The notes beneath the pieces are model-generated. The model saw nothing but the letters and a program-made list of their open reading frames with translations, did not search any database and had not been told where the DNA came from. The position numbers and the translations under genes were made by a program. DNA of 64,000 bases from Paenibacillus sp. FSL K6-1330 (GTDB lineage: Bacteria > Bacillota > Bacilli > Paenibacillales > Paenibacillaceae), in contig NZ_CP150269.1 in the NCBI RefSeq assembly GCF_037976825.1, positions 951,001-1,015,000 on the forward strand. Direction: 5' to 3'. The first letter of the stretch is position 1. Each line of letters opens with the position of its first letter. Of this stretch, positions 50,554 through 59,960 are shown in pieces.

Positions 50554-52074
50554 GTGGGTGTATTAAAACAAGACAAACGCGGTTATATCTTGGTTGGTAT
50601 TCTGTTATCCACCTTTATGGCTGCAATCGAGGGAACGGTTGTCGGTCCGGCAGGTCCGGCGATTATCAGCAGCTTCGGCAGCGTGAGTCTGATGAGCTGG
50701 ATCTTTACGGCCTATCTGCTGACGATGGCTGTGACGACGCCGATCTTCGGTAAAATAAGCGATTTATATGGACGCAAGCCCGTATTTTTATACGGCTCGC
50801 TGATCTTTCTCGTAGGCTCATTACTGTGCGGCCTGTCGCAGAACATGACGCAGCTGATCATATTCAGGGCGATTCAAGGGATCGGGGCGGGCGCCGTCAT
50901 TCCGGTGACCTTCACGATTGTAGGAGATATTTACAATCTGGAGGAGCGCGGTAAAATTCAGGGGATGATCAGCTCCGTATGGGGAATCTCCTCTCTGATC
51001 GGCCCGCTGCTTGGCGGTTATTTTGTCGATTACCTGTCCTGGCACTGGATCTTTGTCTTTAATGTACCGTTTGCGCTGTTATCGATATGGCTGATTTTCC
51101 GTTATTTCAAAGAGGAACGCACCACCCGCGAGGTGTCGATCGATTACGGGGGAGCGGCTCTGTTTACCGTTGGGATGACAGCGCTGCTATTTGCGCTCGC
51201 GGTAGGAGGCGGAGAGACCTATTCCTGGACTTCTCCATTCATGCTCAGTCTGATCATCGGTTCCGTGGTGCTGCTGCTTGCGTTCCTGGTAGTGGAGAGC
51301 AAGGTGAAGGAGCCGATGCTGCCGCTGCATCTGTTCAAGATCAGGGATATTACGGTATCGACGGTGGCCAACATTCTGGTCAGCGCGCTTATCATCGGGT
51401 TGACCACGTATTTGCCGCTGTGGATTCAAGGCGTTCGAGGCGGCAACGCGACCTTGTCGGGACTGACATTGGCCCCGATGTCGATCGGATGGCTCATCGG
51501 TTCGATTATCAGCGGCCGTTTGATCGTTAAATCCGGCTCCCGGAAAACGGCGATTATCGGCGTCGTATTCCTAATGATCGGAGCGGTGGGGTTGGCTTAT
51601 ATGCATAAGGATACAGCGCTGGGCGTGCTGCTGGTCTTTACTTTCATTTATGGCGTCGGCTTCGGTTATATCTCCACCTTGTTTCAGATCATCGCGCAAT
51701 CCTCGGTGGGTTATCAGGTTCGGGGAGCGTCCACGGCGCTGAACTCCTTCATTCGGACGTTCGGTCAGACCGTGGGCGTAGCGGTGTTCGGATTATGGGT
51801 CAACGCGGGAATTGCGGGCAGACTTGCGGCGGAGCCGGATGCTGCAGGCATTACCAGCGACGACATTAACAAATTGCTCTCTCCGCATGGAATGGCTGAA
51901 CTGCCTGAAGGGTCAGGTGGTCTGCTGAGCGGAATTCTGGAGGGCAGTCTGAATTCGCTGTTTGTGGTGATGGCCGTAATGGCCGTGATCTGTTTGTTTA
52001 TCGTGGCCGCCTTCCGCAATGCCCCTCCTGAACCGGAGGCGGAAACGGAAGAGGCGCAGACTTCAATGAAATGA
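50554..52074 (+). CDS. DHA2-family multidrug efflux MFS transporter
   Basis: The 506-residue proton antiporter is of the EmrB/QacA type with about 14 membrane helices. Motif A is GKISDLYGRKPVFLYG (about 68-83), and motif C-like GISSLIGPLLGGYFVD lies near residue 145. The C-terminal tail is acidic. GTG 50554 lies after AAAGGGGACGAAGG. The convergent MarR-type gene shares its terminator (52094-52142) and may control one of the two adjacent pumps. Confidence 0.9.
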   Translation: MGVLKQDKRGYILVGILLSTFMAAIEGTVVGPAGPAIISSFGSVSLMSWIFTAYLLTMAVTTPIFGKISDLYGRKPVFLYGSLIFLVGSLLCGLSQNMTQLIIFRAIQGIGAGAVIPVTFTIVGDIYNLEERGKIQGMISSVWGISSLIGPLLGGYFVDYLSWHWIFVFNVPFALLSIWLIFRYFKEERTTREVSIDYGGAALFTVGMTALLFALAVGGGETYSWTSPFMLSLIIGSVVLLLAFLVVESKVKEPMLPLHLFKIRDITVSTVANILVSALIIGLTTYLPLWIQGVRGGNATLSGLTLAPMSIGWLIGSIISGRLIVKSGSRKTAIIGVVFLMIGAVGLAYMHKDTALGVLLVFTFIYGVGFGYISTLFQIIAQSSVGYQVRGASTALNSFIRTFGQTVGVAVFGLWVNAGIAGRLAAEPDAAGITSDDINKLLSPHGMAELPEGSGGLLSGILEGSLNSLFVVMAVMAVICLFIVAAFRNAPPEPEAETEEAQTSMK

Positions 52075-52093
52075 TAGATAGACTCTTATTAAT

Positions 52094-52142
52094 AAGAAGA
52101 ACCCTGATTCCGAGAAGGAGGAAGGGTTCTTCTCTTTGTTTT
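52094..52142. terminator. terminator between converging MFS and marR genes
   Basis: AGAAGAACCCT pairs with AGGGTTCTTCT around a 19-base loop, followed by a T-rich stretch. Confidence 0.75.
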
Positions 52143-52143
52143 T

Positions 52144-52614
52144 TCAGCCTTGCTGGCGTACGATTTGCACCTGTTCCGCATGTTTGCCCATTTTACTCAG
52201 AAGCCCAATCAGTTGATACTTCTCTTCCTCATCCAATCCACCCAGGGCATGCTGGATGTGACGTTCATGCAGGGGGTAAAGCTTCTGCATCAATTGTTCT
52301 CCGGGCGGAGTCAGCTCTGCGTAAATCACTCTTCTGTCCTCGGGACAGGGCTTGCGGCGTACATATCCTTTTTCGACGAGCTTATCAACCACATAGGTTA
52401 CGTTTCCGCTCTGCAGGAGCAGCTGTGCCCCGATCTGCTGGATGGGCTGGCGGCCTTTATAGAACAGTACTTCCATTACGGCAAATGAAGTTGGATTAAA
52501 GCCTTCGATTTTACTGCCATTCACGACATGTTCGTTGACGCTCTTGAATGACTTGGCAAACACCCGATACAGGTGCATAGCAAGCTGTGTATCGCGTTCA
52601 TGTGACACCTTCAT
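52144..52614 (-). CDS. MarR-family transcriptional regulator
   Basis: The 156-residue regulator has the MarR winged helix: FAVMEVLFYKGRQPIQQIGA, recognition helix LQSGNVTYVVDKLVEKGYV, and wing RKPCPEDRRVIYAELTPPGE. Flanking helices form the dimer. The proline-aspartate-arginine wing is typical of YusO/MhqR-like members. It diverges from a second MFS pump, and a small dyad TGAATAAATTCA (52680-52691) lies between them. Repression of that pump and of itself is likely. Confidence 0.9.
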   Translation of the reverse strand: MKVSHERDTQLAMHLYRVFAKSFKSVNEHVVNGSKIEGFNPTSFAVMEVLFYKGRQPIQQIGAQLLLQSGNVTYVVDKLVEKGYVRRKPCPEDRRVIYAELTPPGEQLMQKLYPLHERHIQHALGGLDEEEKYQLIGLLSKMGKHAEQVQIVRQQG

Positions 52615-52679
52615 ACATTCTCCCGCCTTTGATATGGACTCATGTCCTGAATTACTTCAAATCTAAGATTACGCTGAAA

Positions 52680-52691
52680 TGAATAAATTCA
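52680..52691. promoter_or_regulatory. candidate MarR operator
   Basis: TGAAT-AA-ATTCA is a 5-bp inverted repeat in the divergent region between the marR-type gene and the MFS gene. Confidence 0.35.
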
Positions 52692-52827
52692 ACATGTGAT
52701 TTGTCACAATGCAGCCGAAACATTTTCATTCTCCGGCTCCGTATCAACTACACCTCCAGCCCGATACGCCTTCTGAACGCCGATTTTATAATGAAATTAT
52801 TCAGATAGGATGAAAAGGGTGGGGAAC

Positions 52828-54168
52828 ATGAATCAAGCACAAACCGTGGAATCAGAGGGATTAAAACCGCTGCTGCGCAATCGGAACTATATGTTATTGA
52901 TGGGATCTCAGCTGGTGTCCAACATGGGAGAGTGGCTGTATATCATTGCGCTCTTGACGCTTGTCGGATTGAAATGGCAGGCCGCGCCCTGGGAAATAAC
53001 GGCGATGACATTATGCATGGCCATTCCCGTTTTGATTGGCGGCCCTGTGGCAGGATGGATCGGTGACCGGTATGACCGCAAAAAAATCATGGTGATATCG
53101 GACGGGGTCAGAGTTTTTATCTTGATTGGGGTTTTGTTTGCAGGCAATCTAATACAAATTTATATACTGCTGATCGTTAAAGGCCTGATGGATGTCCTGT
53201 TCTCTCCTGCCAAGAGCGGCAAGATTAAAGAGATCGTAGACCCGAAGCACATCGATCAGGCGGTGACGATCAGTTCATCGATTGAGCAGTTGTCCAAGAT
53301 CATCGGGCCGTCCTTGGGCGGTTTATTACTGGCGTTGTTCGGCATTCAGTTATGCTTCATTATCGATGCCGGCGCTTTTGTCGTATCGGCACTGTTTCTG
53401 CTTGGCGTGCCGGGTCGGAAGCAGCTTAAGCAGAAAGGATTGACCGGTGAGTCCCCAAATGAAGGGCATAGTGGACATGACGGACGAAAAAAATCCTTCT
53501 TCAAGGAAATCGGGGAAGGGGTTCAGCTGATCTATGGCATACCGCTGCTGCTGGGAGGCGTTGTTACGATATGCGCAGTAGTACTGGTGCTGCAGATGGC
53601 TGATTCTCAGATTGTAACCTTGTTCCGGTTGATTCCGAATATATCAGAAGATCTGCTTGGTTACTGTATTTCCGCCAGCGGCCTGGGCACGTTGATCGCA
53701 GCCATGTTTGTCCGCAAGTTGAGCTGGAGCACGCTTGCCAAGATGGGAATAGGCGCTGCCGCAGCGGGTTTGGTGTTTGCCGTATGTGCCGTAGTCGTCG
53801 TGACCGAAATGCCGCATCTGCTGCAGAGCGTGGTGCTGTTCGGATCCTTCTTTCTGGCGGGTGCAGGTGGAGGCTTCGTGCTTGTACCGTTCCAGATGCT
53901 GCTGATGAAGAGGACCCCGGAGCATATGACGAGCCGCGTATTCGGAACAGTCAATAGTCTTACCAGCGGTGCGGCGATCATCGGACCTACGCTCGGCGGC
54001 GCTCTCGTTACAGGCCTGGGACCTGTGCCGACTTATATCGTTGCAGGGCTTGGAACTGCTGCAGTGGGTGCCGTGCTGCTGCTGTTCAAAGGCAGAATCG
54101 AACGGAAGGATGAAGCCTCTGCCACAGGGAATGGAGTCCATAGGGGCCCTGAAACTTCTACGATGTAA
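52828..54168 (+). CDS. MFS transporter (MefA/antibiotic-efflux-like)
   Basis: The 446-residue transporter has 12 helices, with motif A GGPVAGWIGDRYDRKKIMVI near residue 75 and GPSLGGLLLALFG near 165. It resembles MFS_3/enterobactin-exporter or MefA-like pumps. A cytosolic loop (about 200-225) is charged and Gly-rich. ATG 52828 follows AGGGTGGGG. It probably exports a drug or small metabolite and is likely governed by the divergent MarR regulator. Confidence 0.88.
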   Translation: MNQAQTVESEGLKPLLRNRNYMLLMGSQLVSNMGEWLYIIALLTLVGLKWQAAPWEITAMTLCMAIPVLIGGPVAGWIGDRYDRKKIMVISDGVRVFILIGVLFAGNLIQIYILLIVKGLMDVLFSPAKSGKIKEIVDPKHIDQAVTISSSIEQLSKIIGPSLGGLLLALFGIQLCFIIDAGAFVVSALFLLGVPGRKQLKQKGLTGESPNEGHSGHDGRKKSFFKEIGEGVQLIYGIPLLLGGVVTICAVVLVLQMADSQIVTLFRLIPNISEDLLGYCISASGLGTLIAAMFVRKLSWSTLAKMGIGAAAAGLVFAVCAVVVVTEMPHLLQSVVLFGSFFLAGAGGGFVLVPFQMLLMKRTPEHMTSRVFGTVNSLTSGAAIIGPTLGGALVTGLGPVPTYIVAGLGTAAVGAVLLLFKGRIERKDEASATGNGVHRGPETSTM

Positions 54169-54250
54169 TGTAAGAGTATTTCACTAAATGCAACGAATCC
54201 CCGTCCATCTGCGTAATACTGAGAATAGGATTAATGGATGGGGTGTTAAG

Positions 54251-54982
54251 ATGCATAAGATTCAAGAGAATGGACTTGAGCCCGAGCCGGTGCTGAAGGT
54301 GGATATTCAGCAGGCGGGTTACGAACCAGGTCGCCCGCGCATACGGGATATATCGTTTCAAGTGGTACCCGGCGAACTGCTGGGGTTGATCGGACCGAAT
54401 GGAGCCGGAAAAAGCACGACCATTAAAACGGTGCTGGGGCTGCTTAAAGATAGTAAGGCCGACGTCTTTATTGCAGGCCATCCTCCCCGATATGCTTACG
54501 TTCCCGAGCAGCCGGTGTTTTACGAGGAATTGACGCTATGGGAGCATCTGGATTTGGCAGCTGCCGCATTTGGAATGGATGATGAACATTTCGAAGCACA
54601 GGCTGATCAGCTTCTCCGTCAGTTTGGAATGGAGTCGGTGCGCAATGAACTGCCAGGAGGCTTCTCCAAAGGAATGAAGCAGAAGATGATGCTGATGATC
54701 GGCTTTCTCTCCAAGCCAGACGTCTATATTGTAGATGAACCGTTTATCGGATTGGATCCCCGGGCCACCCGAGATTTTTTGAATCTGCTGCTTGAGGAGA
54801 GACGCCGGGGAGCCGGTGTATTGATGTCTACCCATGTGCTGGATACCGCAGAGAAAATTTGCGATCGCTTTGTGCTCATATCCGGCGGCCGGATTGCTTC
54901 GGAGGGCACGTTGGATCAAATCCGCCAGGCCGCTGATCTTCCCGGCGCATCGTTGTTTGATTGCTTCGATGCGCTGACATGA
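54251..54982 (+). CDS. ecsA: ABC transporter ATP-binding protein EcsA
   Basis: The 243-residue ATPase has Walker A GPNGAGKSTT, a signature region GGFSKGMKQKMMLMIGFL, Walker B VYIVDEPFIGLD and H-loop MSTHVLD. YVPEQPVFYEELTLWEHL is characteristic of EcsA. ATG 54251 follows GGGGTG; the frame extends upstream without a ribosome site. EcsAB influences protein secretion, intramembrane proteolysis by RasP and competence in Bacillus, though its cargo is not settled. ecsB follows after 14 bp. Confidence 0.9.
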   Translation: MHKIQENGLEPEPVLKVDIQQAGYEPGRPRIRDISFQVVPGELLGLIGPNGAGKSTTIKTVLGLLKDSKADVFIAGHPPRYAYVPEQPVFYEELTLWEHLDLAAAAFGMDDEHFEAQADQLLRQFGMESVRNELPGGFSKGMKQKMMLMIGFLSKPDVYIVDEPFIGLDPRATRDFLNLLLEERRRGAGVLMSTHVLDTAEKICDRFVLISGGRIASEGTLDQIRQAADLPGASLFDCFDALT

Positions 54983-54996
54983 GGGAGGTGATGGAT

Positions 54997-56259
54997 ATGG
55001 ATCGATCCTATCATTTTAGCCATCCGGGCGCTCTCTTTTGGCGAAGGGTAACCGCTCATTGGAAGAATCAACGCGATAATCTGGCAACCGTGGTCGACTG
55101 GATCGTGATGCTGTACATCATTGTTCCGGGTCTGCTGCTGGGAGGCGGGCTCTACCGCGAGTTATGGACGAGCCCGCTTCCCGGATGGGCACAGTTCTTC
55201 CCGCTGCAGGCGGTGGTAGGCATCCTGCTCTTTATGTTCTCCGGTAGAGTGCTGCTGTTCCTGGAAGAGGCTGACGTGTTGTTTCTTCGGCAGCAGGGGG
55301 GATGGATGAAGGGCTTAATGATCAGAGGCATGGTATACAGCCATACGGTCTCAGCAATCAAGGGATTGGTCGTTACAGTGCTTGTGCTGCCAATCCTGGT
55401 CAGGGAACATGGGATAACCGGTATTGTTCTGGTGACCTTGCTGATGATTACAGTTGTATGCGCCTGGTGCGCGAATCTATTAACCGCTATGATTCGTTCC
55501 AGCTATAAAGGCTGGCGGAAACATGTGCTGACTTATATCGTACGCTGGCTCTCATTCGGACTGCTGGCACTGCTTGTTACATTTTGGCTTGAGTCCTACG
55601 TTGTACTGTGGGCAGCTTCCTTGATTCTGCTCTTGGTGCTGTTTCTTCTTAGCCGCAAGCGTCTTGCCATGCAAGGGACCTTCATCGCAGATGCGCGTGA
55701 GGATGCGAAGACAAGGATCCAGTTGACGGAGAAGCTGCTCATTCAAGCTGTCGGTAAACCTCCCAGCGTACGAAGTAAAACCTGGTTTATGCGCAAGTCC
55801 GGCCGGTTGTTCAAAGGTACGGCGGAGAAGAGGCTTGCCGATGCGGGGTTAAAGGCGATTTTGCGCCACTCTGAGAGCTTATTATTATATATTCAGATTA
55901 CGCTGGTCGGCATCCTGGCCGTCTGGCTGCCGCCGACGATCATCAAAATCATCGTATATCTTGCTCTGGTATTGATGATGTCATATTGGCTGAATACAAG
56001 GTGGGCATTGTTCGCCAAAGCCGAATTTATGCAGGTGCTCCCGTTTACGAATCAGCAGCATCGTTCGGCTGGTGTTCTCGCGGTCCGAACCTTACTCGCT
56101 CTTCCCGCCTTTCTTTATTCGCTCATGACAGGGCTAACGCTTTTACAAGGGGGAATGGGATGGCTCGCCGCGCTTGTATTGACTGTGCTGGCTGTCATGG
56201 TCGCGCCCTCGCTCATGTCCTGGCCGGTCTACAAGGAGGAGAGACACCCGCAAGAATAA
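54997..56259 (+). CDS. ecsB: ABC transporter permease EcsB
   Basis: The 420-residue permease has an N-terminal SHPGALFWRRVTAHWKNQRD typical of EcsB, and about ten hydrophobic helices. A cytosolic loop (about 215-275) contains AREDAKTRIQLTEKLLIQAV. ATG 54997 follows GGGAGGTGATG; an in-frame ATG two codons earlier is too close. It forms the membrane part of the EcsAB transporter and is ended by a terminator at 56263-56314. Confidence 0.9.
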   Translation: MDRSYHFSHPGALFWRRVTAHWKNQRDNLATVVDWIVMLYIIVPGLLLGGGLYRELWTSPLPGWAQFFPLQAVVGILLFMFSGRVLLFLEEADVLFLRQQGGWMKGLMIRGMVYSHTVSAIKGLVVTVLVLPILVREHGITGIVLVTLLMITVVCAWCANLLTAMIRSSYKGWRKHVLTYIVRWLSFGLLALLVTFWLESYVVLWAASLILLLVLFLLSRKRLAMQGTFIADAREDAKTRIQLTEKLLIQAVGKPPSVRSKTWFMRKSGRLFKGTAEKRLADAGLKAILRHSESLLLYIQITLVGILAVWLPPTIIKIIVYLALVLMMSYWLNTRWALFAKAEFMQVLPFTNQQHRSAGVLAVRTLLALPAFLYSLMTGLTLLQGGMGWLAALVLTVLAVMVAPSLMSWPVYKEERHPQE

Positions 56260-56262
56260 TAA

Positions 56263-56314
56263 AAAGCGCGCTGGAATGCTCCAATGGATGGGGCATACAG
56301 CGCGCTTTATTTTA
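56263..56314 (+). terminator. terminator after ecsB
   Basis: AAAGCGCGCTG (56263-56273) pairs with CAGCGCGCTTT (56298-56308), followed by ATTTT. Confidence 0.85.
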
Positions 56315-56315
56315 A

Positions 56316-56423
56316 GATATCAGAAAGTATAAACTTCGAAGCTTGTGACTTCCTGATATCGCAAGAAAAACTTCCTCTAACTGCGGTCTGTCATCTGTGA
56401 GAGTACGTCGATAGACGTTTTTC
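56316..56423 (+). repeat. structured repeat element, copy 2
   Basis: GATATCAGAAAGT (56316-56328) pairs with ACTTCCTGATATC (56348-56360) at 12 of 13 positions. The core GCAAGAAAAACTTCC begins immediately after, continues CTGCGGTCTGTC and ends ACGTC-GATA-GACGT-TTTT (56404-56421). It lies between the ecsB terminator and the converging flavoprotein gene. The stem sequence differs entirely from copies 3 and 4 apart from its GATAT end, yet stays paired. Confidence 0.7.
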
Positions 56424-56426
56424 TTA

Positions 56427-57701
56427 TTATTTGTTTATCACTGCGACTTCGGCTGCATGCTTGCCTGCCGTATAACCGGTTGCAAAAGCGGCCGTAATAT
56501 TGTAACCGCCGGTGTATCCGTGAATATCCAGAATTTCACCACAGAAGAAGAGCCCGGGCATCAGCTTGGATTCCATGCTTTTGGGTTGGACTTCCTTGAG
56601 GCTGACGCCGCCGCCTGTCACGAAGGCCTCCTTCAGCGAACGGGTGCCCGAAGCGCGGAACGTGAACTTTTTTAGAATGGAGGCAAAGGTTGTCAGCGCC
56701 GTTTTGGAGATACCGCTGCAGATCATGTCGCTGTCGATGGACGACTTGGATAGCAGCAGGGGGATCATTCGTTCCGGCAGCATGCCCTTGAGCACGTTTT
56801 TGATGCTCTTTCTTGGCTCATCCTCCAGTCGCCATTTGAGCTCGGCCTCAAGCTCCGCTTGGGAGCGGTCGGGGAACATATCGATGCCCATGTCCACATT
56901 CACGATATCAAACTTCCGCTGCACCTGGCGGATGAACTGACTGCAGCGCAGCGCGATCGGACCGGACACTCCGAAATGGGTGAACAGCATATCTCCCCGG
57001 TGGGCAATCACTTTTTTTCCTTTCGGATTCCAGACGGACAGCTCAACATCCCGCAGTGACAAGCCCTGCAGCTCTTTAGAGGCAATAAAAGGCTCGGTGG
57101 AGACGATAGGCACTTCAGTTGGATACAGCTCCGTGATGGTATGTCCTGCCGCCTCAGCCCATGGATAGCCGTCCCCCGTGGAACCGGTTTGAGGCACGGA
57201 TTGTCCACCCGTTGCAATAATCACACAGGAAGACTTGATTACTTCCCCGGATTTCAGTTCGACCCCGGCCGTCCGGCCGTTCGCATAGAGAACGCTCTTC
57301 ACCGGACTGTTTGTCCGGATACCGGTACCAAGCTCCTTCACTTTGCCAATCAAGGCATTCACAACGCTCGAGGCTTTATCCGTCACAGGAAACATGCGCC
57401 CGTTGTCCTCTTCTTTGAGGCGAATGCCAAGCCCCTCAAAAAAAGACATGATATCCTTGTTGTTCCAATGCTGAAAAGCACTATATAAGAAACGGCCGTT
57501 TCCCGGGATGTTGGCAATCAATTCATCCTGTTCTTTGGCGTTCGTCACATTGCATCTTCCGCCGCCCGATATGCCAAGTTTACGGCCCAGTTTATCTCCT
57601 TTGTCGATTAGCAGAACGGAAGCTCCTCTTTCCCCTGCAGCAACGCAGGACATCAATCCGGAAGGTCCGCCGCCGACGACAATAATATCATAATCAAGCA
57701 T
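56427..57701 (-). CDS. HI0933/BaiN-family NAD(P)/FAD-dependent flavoprotein
   Basis: The 424-residue flavoprotein starts with the FAD dinucleotide fold [20 protein letters not shown]. It has the family motif [18 protein letters not shown] (about 38-56), a second motif [20 protein letters not shown] near 165, and the C-terminal [20 protein letters not shown]. Members reduce unsaturated substrates such as bile-acid intermediates or modify RNA; the native reaction here is unknown. ATG 57701 opens the gene. Confidence 0.9.
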   Translation of the reverse strand: MLDYDIIVVGGGPSGLMSCVAAGERGASVLLIDKGDKLGRKLGISGGGRCNVTNAKEQDELIANIPGNGRFLYSAFQHWNNKDIMSFFEGLGIRLKEEDNGRMFPVTDKASSVVNALIGKVKELGTGIRTNSPVKSVLYANGRTAGVELKSGEVIKSSCVIIATGGQSVPQTGSTGDGYPWAEAAGHTITELYPTEVPIVSTEPFIASKELQGLSLRDVELSVWNPKGKKVIAHRGDMLFTHFGVSGPIALRCSQFIRQVQRKFDIVNVDMGIDMFPDRSQAELEAELKWRLEDEPRKSIKNVLKGMLPERMIPLLLSKSSIDSDMICSGISKTALTTFASILKKFTFRASGTRSLKEAFVTGGGVSLKEVQPKSMESKLMPGLFFCGEILDIHGYTGGYNITAAFATGYTAGKHAAEVAVINK

Positions 57702-57830
57702 GTTTGCTCATAGCTCCTTTGGGGGTATATCAATTAATAGATGAATCTTATTATATAGGATATTTGCGAATTATCCCAAACCTCATGAAAAGGACACAGG
57801 ATGGAGTTTCCCCAGGCTTCGAATGAGAAA

Positions 57831-57869
57831 TTACAATATATTGTAATATGATGTCGCCTATGCTTTAAT
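57831..57869 (+). promoter_or_regulatory. palindrome overlapping a promoter upstream of the kinase gene
   Basis: TTACAATATATTGTAA (57831-57846) is a perfect 16-bp palindrome. Its right half supplies a -35, TTGTAA (57841-57846). TTTAAT follows after 17 bp (57864-57869) as -10. A repressor bound to the palindrome would cover the -35. Confidence 0.5.
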
Positions 57870-57912
57870 CAGAAATATTAGATGCGTTGTCCAATTGAGG
57901 TGATCGATCGCT

Positions 57913-59637
57913 GTGCTGAGCCTATGGAAAGATATTTTGCTGCAAGTTTTGCTGTCTGGTACACTCATCTTTCATCTGCCGCTTCTCCTCGACAGACATC
58001 TAAAGTGCCTGAACAAGAAGAATCCGGATGATCTGCTTCGCTTTCGCCAACATATTGTCATTGCATGCGGAATCAGTACTGTATTATGCGTCTTGATCTC
58101 GGCTATGAACGATTATTACGTTCCGATCCATCTTGGCGTAATCCCGTTATTTTTAGGCATATTATATGGAAGTCGGCGTTCAGGTCTATGTCTTGCAGCT
58201 ATATATATCACAAGCTATGGGCTGATGAACGGCTGGTCCACGATCGGCCTCATTCTGTATATGCTGGTTCTAGGGTACTCGCTATTACCCTGGATTACCT
58301 CCAATTTCAAGAAAGGCTCCATGACCGAAAAGATTTGTTGGCTGTGGAGCGCGCTTATTCCGGCTATGCTGATTATTGTAGCCTCCCACGCGATTGAAGG
58401 AAAGGTTAACCAGTATGCTCTGAATCCGGATACGATTCTGATAACCATTCTGTATATGCTGATCGGTATTTTTTATTCTGGAATGATTGTGTACTGGATC
58501 GAATTAACATGTGAGCGCCTAGGCGCAGGTCAATACGATGTGAAGGTCAAAGAGTGGTCATCTTTAACAAAAATGATGGAGATGATTCCTTTAGGAATGG
58601 TTGCGGTGGATCGAAGCGGCAATATCATTGCCTTTAATCAACCGCTTATCCGCAGCTTTCGAAACGTCTTTCCTAATCTGACGACCAAGGATGTCATCGG
58701 CAGACCATTATTTGACTTATTGGACGGCATGATTCAAAAGGAGCATCTGCGCAGCCGGTTTCAGAGAGCTATGGATGGAATCGAAAGCACCGGCGAGATT
58801 ATGCGAAGCGCTACCCGGGTGTATTCCACCGGCATCTATCCACTTATACATAATGGGAACGGAGACATCTTGGGTGCGGTAGGAGTTATGGAAGACATTA
58901 CGGAGCTGGAGAGGCTTCGCACGGAATTTATGAATGTAGAGCGTTTAAGCTTGGTTGGCCAAATGGCGGCAAGTATTACCCATGAGATTCGCAATCCGAT
59001 GGCTGTCGTGCGCGGATTTTTGCAGCTGATGCAGGAGAAGAGTCCTGATACGCTGGACCATTATTACCGGATCGTCATGGAGGAGCTTGATCGGGCCAAC
59101 GGTATCATCAGCGATTTTTTATCCCTCGCCCAAAACCGGGTGGCAGAAAAAGAAGAGTGTCACCTTCATGACATTATCCATGAGCTCAATCCGCTCTTGT
59201 GGGCCGACGCGAATTTGCGCGGACAGAGCATTGAGCTGAAACTCGGAACCGAAATTCCCCATCTGTACCTGAATACCAAGGAAATGAAACAGCTGATTCT
59301 GAATTTATGCCGAAACGGGATGGAGGCTATGGACGATAAGGGAACGTTGACAATTGAAACTCGGATGGAAGGAGATCGGGCGCAGCTGTACGTTGCGGAT
59401 ACCGGAATCGGCATCTCGGAGAATGAGCTGGAGCGCTTGTTTGAACCATTCTTTACGACGAAGAGCAAGGGAACGGGGCTTGGACTCGCCCTGTGCATGA
59501 GCATTGTACAGCGTCATCATGGAACCATTGATGTGAAGTCGAAGCTTGGCGAGGGAACGGTTTTCATTATTTCTTTTCCTCTTCACTCGTACCCGCAAGG
59601 TTTGCCGGAATCCCAGAGCGCTGCCGCTTTCGAATAA
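57913..59637 (+). CDS. membrane sensor histidine kinase with PAS domain (KinB-like)
   Basis: The 574-residue kinase has six membrane helices in residues 1-200 of the LytS/KinB 5TM type (VIPLFLGILYGSRRSGLCLA). A PAS domain follows (about 218-335, MEMIPLGMVAVDRSGNIIAF), then HisKA (ASITHEIRNPMAVVRGFLQL, His about 362) and HATPase (VADTGIGISENELERLFEPF, GTGLGLALCMSI). No response regulator is adjacent, which suits a phosphorelay kinase that feeds Spo0F at the onset of sporulation. GTG 57913 follows GAGGTGATC. Confidence 0.88.
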   Translation: MLSLWKDILLQVLLSGTLIFHLPLLLDRHLKCLNKKNPDDLLRFRQHIVIACGISTVLCVLISAMNDYYVPIHLGVIPLFLGILYGSRRSGLCLAAIYITSYGLMNGWSTIGLILYMLVLGYSLLPWITSNFKKGSMTEKICWLWSALIPAMLIIVASHAIEGKVNQYALNPDTILITILYMLIGIFYSGMIVYWIELTCERLGAGQYDVKVKEWSSLTKMMEMIPLGMVAVDRSGNIIAFNQPLIRSFRNVFPNLTTKDVIGRPLFDLLDGMIQKEHLRSRFQRAMDGIESTGEIMRSATRVYSTGIYPLIHNGNGDILGAVGVMEDITELERLRTEFMNVERLSLVGQMAASITHEIRNPMAVVRGFLQLMQEKSPDTLDHYYRIVMEELDRANGIISDFLSLAQNRVAEKEECHLHDIIHELNPLLWADANLRGQSIELKLGTEIPHLYLNTKEMKQLILNLCRNGMEAMDDKGTLTIETRMEGDRAQLYVADTGIGISENELERLFEPFFTTKSKGTGLGLALCMSIVQRHHGTIDVKSKLGEGTVFIISFPLHSYPQGLPESQSAAAFE

Positions 59638-59692
59638 ACAGATTGGTAATTAGGCATCATAAGGCAGAGCTTAGGGTAAAGGAGGGATTCGG

Positions 59693-59806
59693 ATGAGTAA
59701 AAATGATTCCAAGCAACAAGAGCAGCAGGAGCGTGAAAACAAAGATCGCCGTGGTGAGCCCATCGTTGACAAGAAAAAAGATGGGGTAAACTATCCTGCT
59801 ACCTAG
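59693..59806 (+). CDS. 37-residue hydrophilic peptide gene
   Basis: ATG 59693 lies seven bases after AAAGGAGGG and opens 37 codons (MSKNDSKQQEQQERENKDRR, ending DGVNYPAT). The product is charged, Gln/Glu/Lys-rich and probably disordered, like small spore or stress peptides; I do not know its family. A 15-bp hairpin terminator follows directly (59826-59871), which supports a separate short transcript. Confidence 0.65.
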   Translation: MSKNDSKQQEQQERENKDRRGEPIVDKKKDGVNYPAT

Positions 59807-59825
59807 TTCAACCAATGGAACATGA

Positions 59826-59871
59826 AAAACGGGCGGTATCCTATTTTGTGATGCTGCTCGTTTTGTATTTT
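59826..59871 (+). terminator. 15-bp terminator after the peptide gene
   Basis: AAAACGGGCGGTATC (59826-59840) pairs with GATGCTGCTCGTTTT (59850-59864) through Watson-Crick and G-T pairs, followed by GTATTTT. Confidence 0.75.
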
Positions 59872-59960
59872 CTTGCTTTCACTCTTTAGGATTGTATAAT
59901 ATAGATATCGATGAGCTGTTATAATTCGAACAATCTTGTTTATATAAGGAGTGAAGAGTT

